This document shows, piece by piece, positions 55,034 to 64,000 of a stretch of 64,000 nt of DNA. The position numbers and the translations under genes were made by a program. The first letter of the stretch is position 1. The number at the start of each line of letters is the position of its first letter. This stretch comes from UBA7396 sp964527685. GTDB lineage: Bacteria > Patescibacteriota > Gracilibacteria > BD1-5 > UBA6164. The notes beneath the pieces are model-generated. The model searched no databases and had not been told where the DNA came from. It worked only from the letters and a program-made list of their open reading frames with translations. The stretch is from NCBI GenBank assembly GCA_964527685.1, contig CAZGOC010000001.1:1-64000 (forward strand). Direction: 5' to 3'.

Positions 55034-58000
55034 TTAATTTCTTCATCAAGGTCATTGAGTAGTTGGAGTTCATCAACCTCATCATGTTCAAGATCATCAG
55101 GTTTCTATATGTCCAGGATTTGATGTTTGAGGAAGAGCAACAGGAGAAGTGACAGGAGTTTTAGATTTTTCCTCACCACCTCAAACTACTCAAATATTAT
55201 ATTCATTTCTAATAAATATAGGTCTATTTATACTAATTTCTCAATCAGAATTAAATTTAATTTCTTCAACTTTTCAGTTTCATAAATCAAGTCATTTTAT
55301 TTCAAGTCATAAAGTTTCATTTGCACATCTTCCATATAAGAAAAATACAAAATCTCTATTCAGTTTAACTACTTTGTCTCAAACTTTTAATTCTCAAGTT
55401 TTTAATAATTCATTAAAGCTTTTATCATCTATAGTAAAATCAGGGTATGATTTAGAAATTATAGATCATAAAGAAATTTTTAATTTGTCATAAAATGGAG
55501 TTTTTTCTAAATTTGCAATAGTATGGTCTATTAAATTATTATCAGTAATTTTTTCAATTCAATTTTTTCATCAAACAGCAGTTGCAAGTCCAGGTGGGAT
55601 TACAGCTTCAGCTTTTCATAATGATTTTGCTTTTCACTCCTCCCATCATATTTTATATGAAGCTACAAATCACATAATATTTGAAACACTTTCAGGAGTT
55701 TCTTTTCATTTAACTTTATTTTTTACAGTATTTCTTAAACTTTTTATTTCAGTATAAACTTTTTCATTATTATAAACTCATTTAAGTCACTTTTCTCTTC
55801 CTTTCCATAAAGTATCAGTATTAATAACTTTTTCTATAGAATTTTTATCTTTAAACATTACATCCATAAATTGAGCTACTACATATGATTTTGTAGCACT
55901 ATCTGAACTTTTTAATCAATCAAGTTTACTTAAAATTTCTTTAGTTTCTTTATCATTTTTTAGTATAACATCTGTTTTTAAAATAGTTTTTAAGATATTA
56001 AAAGCTTCATCTATTTTTCATCATTTTAAAGCATTTAAAAATTTAGGATAGTCTCTAGGATTTCTCATTGCAATAGGTGAACCATCATTTTTACTTCAAT
56101 CAAATTTTGAAACATTTTTTTGTAAATATAAATCTATTTCTCTATTTTTTAAAACTTCTAAAGATGAAATAACTTCTTTTCATTGAGTTTTAGTTGAAGA
56201 AGTAGTTATTATTTGTCATAAATTAGGACTAGCAGCTCTTTGTCTTGCATTTGCATGATTATCTTTTTCATAAGATAGTGTATGATTAGAAGCTTGCACT
56301 CACAATGTTATTATTGGCAATATTCAAGCAATAAATTGTAATCATATTCAAGCTCAAGTAAATTCAAATCCCCCTTTTTGTGCTTCAATAAATAATCATG
56401 TTTTCCATTCATTTAATAATGCATTTTTAACTCAAGATATTGCAAGTATTTTTTGATTTAGATTTAACTTATCAAATCAAATCATATTTAAAGTATTACC
56501 TATTTTTATAGCAAAATTTTTTAAATACTTTTTATCTTCGTCTGGTATAGTTAAACTTTCTATTTTTCAAATAATTCATATAGCATCAGTATCTTTAGTG
56601 ATTAAATCATCAAGTAGTGCTTTAAACTGTTGTTCTTTTTTTTCTATAGCTTGTAATTTATCTTTACTCCATCATAAAGTAATTCAATTTGCTAAAGTTG
56701 ATATATTTCAAGTTAAAGATATGTTTTTAGCATCAGTTGAAAAATCTTTAAATCAAGCGTTTTTTATATCATCACTGTTATAATTGTGTTTTAAAGTTCA
56801 TATTAAATAAGGAGTTGTTAGAAATAATCAAGCATCAAATAAGGCCTTTGTATCTTCTGAAAACTTAAAATCTCTTGAAGTAAAGTTTATTCATATTCAA
56901 GGTATAAATCATTTTTGTCAACCACTAAATCATAAATTTATTTGCATTGATTTAATTAATTCATTTGATTTTTCTTTTATAAATTTATCTATTTTGTCAT
57001 TTGTTAAATTAGCTCAAACTCAAAGTCATTTTTTATCTTGAATTAGACTGATTCAAAGTCAAGACATATTTACTCTAAATGATTCTAAAAATCATTTTTT
57101 ATCACCTTCATAAATAGAAAGTAGTTCACTTAGTTTATTTTTCTTTTCTGTATCTGTCTCACTACTTATTTGTTGTTTTAAATTTGATATAACTTCATTG
57201 TATTTTGCTTCAAATCAAGGCATTAAACTTTCAGTAAGTTTTTCTGATATTTCAAGATTTTTTCATAAAGAAGTTATACTATCACTAATACCTTTTTGTC
57301 AACCAATTAAAGCATTTCTTAAATTTGCTCAGGCCATTCATAAAAAGTATAGGTTTGAGAAAAAAGTATACTTAATAGTTGGGTTATTTTTAAGAGCTTT
57401 AAATAAAGAAATTTTATCATTAAAATCTACTCAAGTAATTAAAGATATGTTTTTTATAATTTCAGTTTCTTTTGATTTATTTTTTTCAATAAAATCAAGT
57501 ATTTCTTTTCAAGAAATAAGTCATTTATCTAGATTTTGGTCTATTTTTCCATCTCAGTCTAAATCACAAAGAGATTCTAAAACTTTTTCTTTTCAATTAT
57601 TTTCAATAGTTGAAATAGAATTAATTATACTTAATAAATCAATTCACTTTCCTTGAAAGAAGTTTAATTTTTCTAATTTATCTTTAATATTTGTATTATT
57701 TTTTAATTTATTTAATTGACTAAGCTCACTAGGTCAAAAAAATCAATCTGCTTTATATCAAGCTTTTTCCCAAGATGCTTTATCATCTCAATTTACTTTT
57801 GATAATGCTTTTATTGCAGATGCTAAATTTATATCATCAACATCTTTTTTATCTAATCATAAATATGATGAAATAGCTTCATTTTCTTTTTTATGAATTT
57901 GAATTTCTCTAGCTTCTTTTAGTTTTGTAGGAGCTGGAGTTGCAGTAGAAACTACTGAAGAAACATCAGCTCTAGTTTCTGTGGATTGAGTTTTTACCTC

Positions 58001-58273
58001 TTGAACTTCTTTAATATTTGCTTTTAATGTCTTAAGTAAATCTTGAGATTGTCTTAAATACAAGTCTTTTTGTTCTTTTTGTGCTTGTAATAATTCAGCA
58101 AAATTTTTGGCATCATCAACAAATCTTTTTTCTTCTGCAGATAATTCAGCATAAGTTTTTCAAGATAATGCTTGTAATTTTTGAGAAAAACTTATTTTTA
58201 TATCAACAATTTTTTTAATTTTTTCTGATGATTCTGCTTGACTTAAAGCTTCTTTATAATTTAATTCATTCAT
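55034..58273 (-). CDS. Giant helical protein with EF-hand-like loop and Gly-rich tail, function unknown
   Basis: 1079 residues without a signal peptide. A coiled-coil N-terminus of about 140 residues (KTYAELSAEEKRFVDDAKNF, QKEQKDLYLRQSQDLLKTLK) ends in an Ala/Pro/Thr hinge. An EF-hand-like loop, CDLDGDGKIDQN, lies near residue 235. Around residues 400-480 the sequence alternates in a beta-hairpin manner (GLGVGANLTNDKI, GFIPGIGINFTSRDFKF). One hydrophobic stretch (GAGIGLQFIAGILPIITLGVQ) occurs near 675. The tail is Pro/Thr/Gly-rich, ending PTTQGPGGRN. Position in the surface-protein cluster suggests a role at the envelope, but no export signal is visible. Confidence 0.7.
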
Positions 58274-58320
58274 AATTATTTTTTATTAATAAATTTGTTT
58301 TTGTTTTTTAAAATTTAAAA

Positions 58321-59043
58321 TTATTTTTTAATTTTTTCTAAAATAACTTTTCTATTCATAACTGCAAGACTTAAAGCAAAAGCCATTAAAATTATTAAAA
58401 AATACATCTCAGGTCAAGTTTTTACTTCAGTCATTTTTTCTGGAACTGGTTTTGGTTCTGGTTTTGGTTGTTCAACTACTGAAGGAACAGTATTTTCTCA
58501 AGAAGTATAAACAACACATTCTTTATGAGGAGTATTATTTGTAGCAACTTCTCCACTTTCTAATATATTGTGTGAAGTTATATCATATACCAAAATTCAA
58601 ACATCTTGTCATTTAGCTGGAGTTTTATCAACTACAAATCAAGCTCACATAGCTGACTTAATCCAAGAAATAGTTTTTCAAGCAGGTAATACATATCAAC
58701 TTAATGAATTATCAAGTAGTCAATTAAATTCAGAAGTGTATTCCCAAAAACTATCACTATTAGGAGATTTTTTAATTTCAGATCAATTTAGTGAAGTCAT
58801 AACTGGCATAGTTTGTTCTTCTTTATACATTATTTTTTTAACTCAAGTATCATTTACCCATAAATCATCTAAAAAAGAGATATTAGTTCATTTAGATACT
58901 TCTCATCAATTAAAACATTGATTACAACTATATTCAGAATAAACTGGTTTTGAAGAACAATTTACTTCTTCATAAGCTCAATAAGTGCTTGTAACAATAG
59001 CAGATAATAATAAAGATGCTACTAAAAGAGATTTTTTTAACAT
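58321..59043 (-). CDS. Exported protein with TGPE-type C-terminal membrane anchor
   Basis: 240 residues. Signal peptide KKSLLVASLLLSAIVTSTYG, a domain with a CxxC (CNQC) and beta segments. A Pro/Glu/Lys-rich stalk (VVEQPKPEPKPVPEK) leads into the C-terminal MTEVKTGPEMYFLIILMAFALSLAVMNRKVILEKIKK arrangement, that is TGPE, a hydrophobic helix and a basic tail. This resembles a sorting-signal layout. No sortase is seen in the window. Upstream of the 1079-residue gene and on the same strand. Confidence 0.72.
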
Positions 59044-59091
59044 ATTTTTAAAAATTAAATATAAAATACTGTTACATATTACCATAAAAAC

Positions 59092-59122
59092 AAAAAACTG
59101 TCAAAAAATTAGACAGTTTTTT
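59092..59122 (-). terminator. Terminator of the rpmH-rnpA-yidC operon
   Basis: AAAAAACTGTC / GACAGTTTTTT with a nine-base loop, 14 bases past the yidC stop on the minus strand. Confidence 0.85.
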
Positions 59123-59135
59123 AAATAAAATATAT

Positions 59136-60296
59136 TTACTTTTTTAAAATTTTATTTACAATTAATTGTTGAAATATCATAAAAATAGTTCAAATTCACC
59201 AATACAATCATACTCAAGCATAAAAAGTATATGTTACAAAAGCTATCATTATAGGCATTCAATAAAGCATAAATTTATTTAAAAGTTCAGGATCTGGCAT
59301 AAAGTTAGAATAATCGTTTGCATCTTTTTTCTTTTCTAAAACTATATTTTTATCATTAGTTTTATTTTTATTAAAATGTAGTGATAATTTTACTTGTAAA
59401 AATTGTAATAATCATATAACTATTGCTAAAATAATTCAATTTAATCATCATATTCAAAATAAATCTATTCAATAAAATAGAGATTTTATACTTCACATAT
59501 CATAATCACTTAAAAAACTATATAAATAATATGTATTTGAAGTATCTTGAATTCAAAGTATTACTCTATAAATAACTATTAAAATAGGCATTTGTATTAA
59601 TAACATACCACAAGATCACATAGGATTTACTTTTTCTTCTTTGTATAGTTTCATAAGTTCAACTCAAAGCATTTGGTGATTTCATTTATGTTTATCTTGA
59701 ATTTCTTTTATTTTTGGTTGAATTTGTTGCATACGAGCTTGAGAAAGCATCATTTTATGTTGAGGTATAAGTAAAACAAGCCTAATAATTATTGTAACTA
59801 TTATTATAGCCCATCATAGAGAATAGTTTGTTATCTCAAGCAAAAAAGCCATTAAATTATAAATAGGAGCATAGAAAAAAAATGTAAAAATTTTTGAAAT
59901 TACTCATTTATGTTCTATTTCAAATTGACTAATTATGTCAAGAGAATCTTTTTTTAAATTAGCATAATAAGTTCAAGTATTTTCAAATTTTTTAAATTCA
60001 TTACTAAAATCTATTGTATAACTTTTTTGAGATTTTATAGTTATATCTTCACATTTAGATGGAGTTATGATTAAAGAATCTTTTTTTATAGAAAAATCAT
60101 TACAAGTATTAAATAAAAAATCTTTTAAAGTATCATTTTTTATACTTATTTTAACTCAAGCAGGAACTGAATAACTTTTTGCAGTATTTAAGGAAATTGA
60201 ATTTGTTATAGTTGGTTTTTTTTCTTGAGTAAATAAGTTTAATGTCAAAAAAACAAGTATAAATATAAGTAGTAAATTAATTATTTTATCTTTCAT
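59136..60296 (-). CDS. yidC: Membrane protein insertase YidC/Oxa1
   Basis: 386 residues. An N-terminal helix, a short extracytoplasmic domain of about 120 residues (shorter than in Gram-negatives), then the conserved Oxa1 core. The core has GGAIIIVTIIIRLVLLIPQHKMMLSQARMQ, KIKEIQDKHKG, LYKEEKVNPMGSCGMLLIQMPILIVIY and a last pair of helices (FMLYGMPIMIAFVTYTFYAGVGLYG). The positively charged Arg in the IIIRLVL helix is kept. It inserts and folds membrane proteins, alone or with SecYEG. Third gene in the rpmH-rnpA-yidC order. Confidence 0.95.
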
Positions 60297-60309
60297 TTTA
60301 TTATTTTAA

Positions 60310-60663
60310 TTATAAAGGGAATATTTTTTTTATTAAAAATTTTATATCTTTTTCAAAAGACTTTATACTTTCTAAATCTTTTTTATCAAGTATTTTTTCT
60401 TTTTTTACAATAAATACTATATCAAAAAAACTATTATTTTTTAAAAATAGATTTTCTTTTACTAAATCATAGAATTTTCTTCTAAAAAAAACTCTATTAA
60501 CATTGTTTTTTACACATTTTCAAGAGATAATAATAGCAAATCTATTACTATTATTGTATGTTTTTGTTATATTTGCATTTATTCAATAAGAAAAAAAAGG
60601 TTTTTTATATTTTAAAACCTTTTTTACTTCATTTTCTTTTAATCTATAAGCTTTTTTAAGCAT
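60310..60663 (-). CDS. rnpA: Ribonuclease P protein component
   Basis: 117 residues. YRLKENEVKKVLKYKKPFFS, NNSNRFAIIISGKCVKNNVNRVFFRRKFYDLV gives the RNR-type signature (here VNRVFFRRKF), and DIVFIVKK closes the fold. It binds RNase P RNA for tRNA 5' maturation. Its start lies nine bases after the rpmH stop. The RNA subunit gene was not found in the window. Confidence 0.92.
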
Positions 60664-60671
60664 TTTTAAAA

Positions 60672-60917
60672 TTAATTAGATCTGTTAACATAATTTCATT
60701 TTCCATCAAAAGGCGATTTTCTAGCAGTTCCTCAAGCTATTATATGAAGTTTTGCTTTTCAATCAACAAGTTGGAATCTTTTTGGATAAGATACAGCAAG
60801 TATGTGTCTTCCTCTTCTTCTTCTGTCTCTTAAAACTTTTCTTCCTCAAACTGTATTAGTTCTAGCAAGAAATCCATGAACTCTAAGTCTTTTTCTCTTT
60901 TTTAATTTACCTAACAT
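60672..60917 (-). CDS. rpmH: Ribosomal protein bL34 with a C-terminal extension
   Basis: 81 residues versus about 45 normally. The first 45 residues are typical: KLKKRKRLRVHGFLARTNTVGG then RKVLRDRRRRGRHILAV. The extra 36 residues (SYPKRFQLVDGKAKLHIIAG, GTARKSPFDGKGNYVNRSN) are Lys/Arg-rich and could reach further along 23S rRNA. Heads the rpmH-rnpA-yidC operon. dnaA, which often lies next to rpmH, is not adjacent. Confidence 0.92.
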
Positions 60918-61053
60918 ATTTTTTAATATTAATGATAATAGTTTTTTATTTATTTGTTTTTTAAAAAAATCTTAGTTGCCTTTACCAAAATTTGATTTTA
61001 AAGTGTCAGTATTTTATTTAAAAGTGATTAAAAGTCAAAAGATTTTTTTTAAA

Positions 61054-61560
61054 TTAAATTTTAATATAGTCTATCATTTGTTTTTTTCTTTCTTCAATAC
61101 TTCAAGTAATTTTTTTAAATTTTATATTATTTTCTATTAAAAATTTCTCATAAAAAGTATCAATTCATTTTTGAAATTCTATATTTGTACTTCTGATTCA
61201 ATCATCTTCTATAGGGAATTCAGGATTTATATAAAATATATAATCATAATCATAGGTTTTTAATGCTATTTTTTTTGCTGTTTCTACTATATCTCTATCC
61301 ATTCATAACACATCAGCATAAATATAATAATCAAATATACATTTATCAGCAACAAAATCAGAATTTATTTTTTCATTCTCAAATTGTTTACCTACTAGCC
61401 ATACTTGAGTTTCAATAGGTGTGTTTTCATTTATTTCAAGTCACATATTATAAGCATCAACTACTATATCAGGTAGTATTTTTAAAGAATAAATCTCACT
61501 AATTATTTTTGATATTGTAGTTTTTCAAACTCAATGAGCTCAACATATTGCTATTTTCAT
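61054..61560 (-). CDS. P-loop AAA ATPase/kinase-like protein
   Basis: 168 residues. Starts KIAICGAHGVGKTTISKIISE with a Walker A GAHGVGKTT at residues 7-15. A Walker-B-like or acidic stretch (YDYDYIFYINPEFPIEDDGIRS) and a following FQKGIDTFYEKFLI match the AAA_28/NadR-like nucleotide-kinase group. Substrate unknown; may be a nucleoside or NAD-precursor kinase. It starts four bases after the stop of the HD gene, so they form an operon. Confidence 0.75.
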
Positions 61561-61564
61561 TTAT

Positions 61565-62476
61565 TTAGTAATTAATATTAAAATATTTTATATAATCACT
61601 TATTAAAGTTTTCATTTTTTCAATTTGTCATTGTGAAAATCATTCATGTACTCAAATATCTAAAATCTTTTTTATTCAAATATCTTTTGATTTAGCCCAA
61701 GAAGCATAAATTTGCTTTAAATCATCATTTTGATAATCATTTTTACTTACAGAAATTAAAGCAAGAAAAAATGTAAATTCATCAAATTTCTTTGATTTTA
61801 TATATTCTCAAACTTTTGTAAAATTAAAACTTACTCTATCTTCAAAAGATATATTTTCTATAAAATATGGTGTTTTTAATCTTTTTCATGTTTCCCAATA
61901 TCTATCTATTTCAGTCTCTATATTAGTACTAATTCTATCTGAAAGTCTAACAATTCATCATTCTATACTTTTAGGTTCTTTATAGTTAGGATCTAGTCTA
62001 TCATTTAAAAAGTCATGGTTATTTATATAATCATATATATCATTCCAAAAGCTTTCATCAAATATAATTCAATCTTTTTTTAATTTATTTTTAGCTAATT
62101 TAATTTGTCAGATTCAACATTTATTATGTCTTTTTTCACATCTTTCTCTTTTTTTAGGATTTTCTTCACTTAAATGAAATCTTCAACTATCGTGCATTAA
62201 AGCCATTACAAATAATTTTGATTTATCTATAGTGTATCATTTTGCTTCCATTATAGTTGTTATTTCGAGGGCTTTTTTATATACATTTAAACTATGTTCA
62301 AATCAATGATCTTTATTTTCTGCAAATTCCTCAAAAGACTTTAATTTATTATCATCATCAATTTGAAAGATTTTTATTAATCTTTGTTTTAATTCTTTTT
62401 TTATATTTTCTATATCTGTATTTGTTTTTAGAGAATCTATTTCTAATACATTTGTAGGAGAATTTAATTTATTCAT
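61565..62476 (-). CDS. HD-domain hydrolase
   Basis: 303 residues. HGFEHSLNVYKKALEI (about 57) and ALMHDSGRFHLSEE (about 93) supply the H...HD metal ligands of HD phosphohydrolases, and RLSDRISTN later supplies the final Asp. A Cys/His-containing insertion (RCEKRHNKC) follows the HD pair. Nucleotide or phosphate-ester substrate unknown. Operon with the P-loop protein suggests nucleotide metabolism or signalling. Confidence 0.75.
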
Positions 62477-62604
62477 TTTTTATTGAAAATAATTTAAAGT
62501 ATACAATATTATTGTAAAATATTTAGTTTTGTCAAACAGATTTTTTTTGCAATATTTTATTATATATGTTAAAATATAATTAGCTTAAAAAATAAAAATA
62601 AAAA
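62477..62604 (+). promoter_or_regulatory. Divergent promoter region
   Basis: Lies between the minus-strand HD gene and the plus-strand ORF at 62605. TATAAT occurs at 62575-62580, 24 bases before the ATG; no convincing -35 at the usual distance. Confidence 0.35.
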
Positions 62605-62832
62605 ATGACTACTATAAAATTATATTTAAATAAATTTATAAAACTCCCTAGCTTTTTAAAATTAATAGACAATATATTAAAAAAAATATTTTTAACTAAA
62701 ACAAAACATAGTTTTTTAAGATTAAATAAACCTTATTGAATTATTATTAATGATGATTTATTAAAGTTTCACGATAATGATATAAGAAAAGAGATTAAAA
62801 AAGAGATTTTATTTTTTAAAAAAATTTGATAA
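62605..62832 (+). CDS. Small basic hypothetical protein
   Basis: 75 residues, read with TGA as Gly and ending in TAA. It is Lys/Leu/Ile-rich (KLYLNKFIKLPSFLKLIDN, LRLNKPYGIIINDDLLKFHD). No signal peptide or known domain. It has a plausible TATAAT upstream. Could be a real short gene or chance in AT-rich DNA; the length and codon pattern make a gene slightly more likely. Confidence 0.4.
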
Positions 62833-62872
62833 TTTTTTTAAAAGAATATAATAAAAAAGCTGTTTAACTAAA

Positions 62873-62878
62873 AAGGAG
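62873..62878 (+). promoter_or_regulatory. Shine-Dalgarno of the foreign-looking ORF
   Basis: AAGGAG five bases before the ATG at 62884, an ideal SD in an otherwise SD-poor stretch. Confidence 0.75.
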
Positions 62879-62883
62879 TAAAA

Positions 62884-63093
62884 ATGGCATACATTGATAC
62901 AAATATGGAAACAAGCACTGGCAAAAAAGTTCGTGTAAAAGTGCCTTCAGGCTTTCGTGGACAAGACAGGGGAATTTATGTAAATGGAAGAGATATTGGC
63001 TATAAACTTGGCCAACAAAATGACAAGGTTTACACAAAATGTGGAAGTGAAGTATCAGACTCATTGAAAGATTTTATTAAAATAACATTCTGA
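62884..63093 (+). CDS. Foreign-looking 69-residue protein ending at TGA (standard-code gene?)
   Basis: 69 residues to the first TGA: AYIDTNMETSTGKKVRVKV, GFRGQDRGIYVNGRDIGYKLG, CGSEVSDSLKDFIKITF. Codon use differs sharply from the neighbours: Gly is GGC/GGT/GGA/GGG with no internal TGA, Arg is CGT/AGG/AGA. It has an SD and its own terminator. If TGA is a stop, the protein ends at 63093, just before the hairpin. Under code 25 it reads on through TGA CTT TGA to a TAA at about 63156 and runs through the terminator, which looks unnatural. I do not recognise the family. Recent transfer from a standard-code host is the simplest reading. Confidence 0.6.
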   Translation: MAYIDTNMETSTGKKVRVKVPSGFRGQDRGIYVNGRDIGYKLGQQNDKVYTKCGSEVSDSLKDFIKITF

Positions 63094-63105
63094 CTTTGAG
63101 TAACT

Positions 63106-63134
63106 AAAGAGACCTTAAAAGGTCTCTTTTACTT
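63106..63134 (+). terminator. Terminator after the 69-residue ORF
   Basis: AAAGAGACC / GGTCTCTTT with a TTAAAA loop and a T-rich tail. It would be inside the reading frame if the TGA at 63091 were read as Gly. Confidence 0.85.
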
Positions 63135-63155
63135 TTGAATTTTTTAAAATAAATA

Positions 63156-63161
63156 TATAAT
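63156..63161 (+). promoter_or_regulatory. Candidate -10 box of recJ
   Basis: TATAAT in TATATAATAATATTGTA, 33 bases before the recJ ATG. The -35 is not clear. Confidence 0.35.
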
Positions 63162-63193
63162 AATATTGTAAAAAATAATAAATAAATAAAAAA

Positions 63194-64000
63194 TGAATAA
63201 ATTAAGCCTAAAATGAAATAAAGTAATTTTTGATGAAAATACTAAATTTTTAGATATAGAAGAAGTTTTAAAAAATAGATTTGATAACTTTGATTTAGAT
63301 AAAAATATAGATGATTTATATGACCCATATTTGCTACCAGATATGGAGAAAGCAGTAGATAGAATAAAAAAAGCAAAAGAAAATAATGAAAAAGTAATGA
63401 TTTTTTGAGATTATGATGTTGATTGAGTTACTTCAACTTCTATTTTAATGCATTTTTTTAAAAAAATAGGATTAACAGCTAGTTATAGATTGCCAAATAG
63501 AATTACAGATTGATATTGATTAAAAAATTATTTTATAGATGAAATTCACTCCCTTTGAGTTACTTTAATTATAACAGTTGATTGTTGAACAAAAGATATT
63601 GAAATAATTAAATATGCTAAAAGTTTAGGAGTGGATGTGATAGTAACAGACCACCATGCTGTTCCTGATGAAATTCCTAAAGAAGCAATTGCTATAATAA
63701 ATCCAAAAAGACAAGATAGTTTATATCCTTTTTCATTTCTTGCTTGAGCTTGAGTTGCTTTTAAATTGATGAGTGCCTTAGCTAGTGAATTTTTAGAAAA
63801 AAAAGAAGTAAAGCAATATATAACTCAAAGTATAGATATTGCTGCAATATGAACTGTGGCTGACTGTATGCCACTAATTGATGAAAATAGAATAATAGTT
63901 AATGAATGATTAAAACAAATAAAAAAGACTCGTTTTTTAGGAATTAAAAAATTAATTGAAGATAAAATAAGCTCTGATTTAGATGCTGATTTATTTTGAT
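63194..64000 (+). CDS. recJ: Single-stranded-DNA exonuclease RecJ (5' part)
   Basis: 269 residues visible, cut by the window end. VMIFGDYDVDGVTSTSILMHFF (motif I, about 70-92), LIITVDCGTKDIEII (about 127), VIVTDHHAVPDE (DHH motif, about 149-160) and AGAGVAFKLM, AIGTVADCMPLIDENR follow RecJ/DHH order. TGA encodes several invariant Gly, including those in FGDYDVDG. It degrades ssDNA 5'-3' in recombination and repair. Start has no SD. Confidence 0.93.

Noticed and set aside
57198..57656. 152-residue plus-strand ORF inside the 1079-residue gene
   Set aside because: Shadow of the long minus-strand frame, with composition typical of its complement.
60918..61053. Replication origin or dnaA next to rpmH
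   Set aside because: The 136-base gap has no DnaA-box cluster that I can support, and the neighbouring gene is a small P-loop protein, not DnaA.

Overview
The window is very AT-rich DNA from a bacterium that reads TGA as glycine (genetic code 25). This points to Candidatus Absconditabacteria (SR1) or Gracilibacteria (BD1-5) of the Patescibacteria/CPR. The evidence is inside conserved genes: in TypA, ManC, MutS, HflX, YifB, RecJ and the Mod methyltransferase, in-frame TGA sits where the family requires Gly, and even the tmRNA tag carries a TGA codon. Reading TGA as sense turns dozens of short ORFs into about 55 intact genes ending in TAA or TAG. Almost no gene has a Shine-Dalgarno (SD) sequence; rpsU and one foreign-looking small ORF are the exceptions.

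Layout. 1-3643 (-): a large exported protein (beta-rich N-terminal half, FIVAR and Fn3-like C-terminal half, cut by the window edge) and a membrane-anchored DsbA-like thiol protein. 3822-8152 (+): rpsF-ssb-rpsR, typA, manC. 8183-14106 (-): C39-like peptidase, TatD nuclease, SbcD-like phosphoesterase, 2Fe-2S thioredoxin-like protein, LemA, TPM protein, zinc-ribbon membrane protein. 14208-14675: tmRNA. 14833-19453 (+): type III restriction-modification pair. 20202-26447 (+): NicO-type metal transporter and a DUF1800-DUF1501 fusion. 26400-36293 (-): 28-residue-repeat protein with assembly gaps, HflX, an AbiEi-like regulator without an evident toxin, TerC, a two-domain ThyX-like protein and hypotheticals. 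36430-38296: a zincin-like protein and a 0.5-kb remnant of an IS256-type element.

38309-52361 holds a peptidoglycan hydrolase, YifB/ComM, Gmk, FtsQ-like, RbfA, S21, Ung, an IMPACT-family protein, TtcA, a GT4 glycosyltransferase, an N-terminally short MutS, a baseplate-J-like membrane protein, PilD and a conserved CPR protein. 52433-59043 (-) is a surface-protein cluster: Ser/Gly-repeat Cys-rich protein, small lipoprotein, 1079-residue protein, and a protein with a TGPE-type C-terminal anchor. 59136-60917 (-) is yidC-rnpA-rpmH. 61054-64000: an AAA ATPase and an HD hydrolase (-), two small ORFs and the start of recJ (+).

The genes fit a small host- or prey-associated cell with intact translation and repair functions, type IV pilus processing (PilD), wall-degrading enzymes and many exported repeat proteins. 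The most interesting signals are the strong SD unique to rpsU in an SD-poor genome (possible bS21 autoregulation), the tmRNA with a recoded codon in its tag, the SD-led ORF at 62884 whose natural stop is TGA, and the inverse-autotransporter-like layout of the first gene. All five N-runs (100 N each) lie in tandem repeats, so the proteins there are longer or shorter than they appear. Protein residue numbers are approximate.
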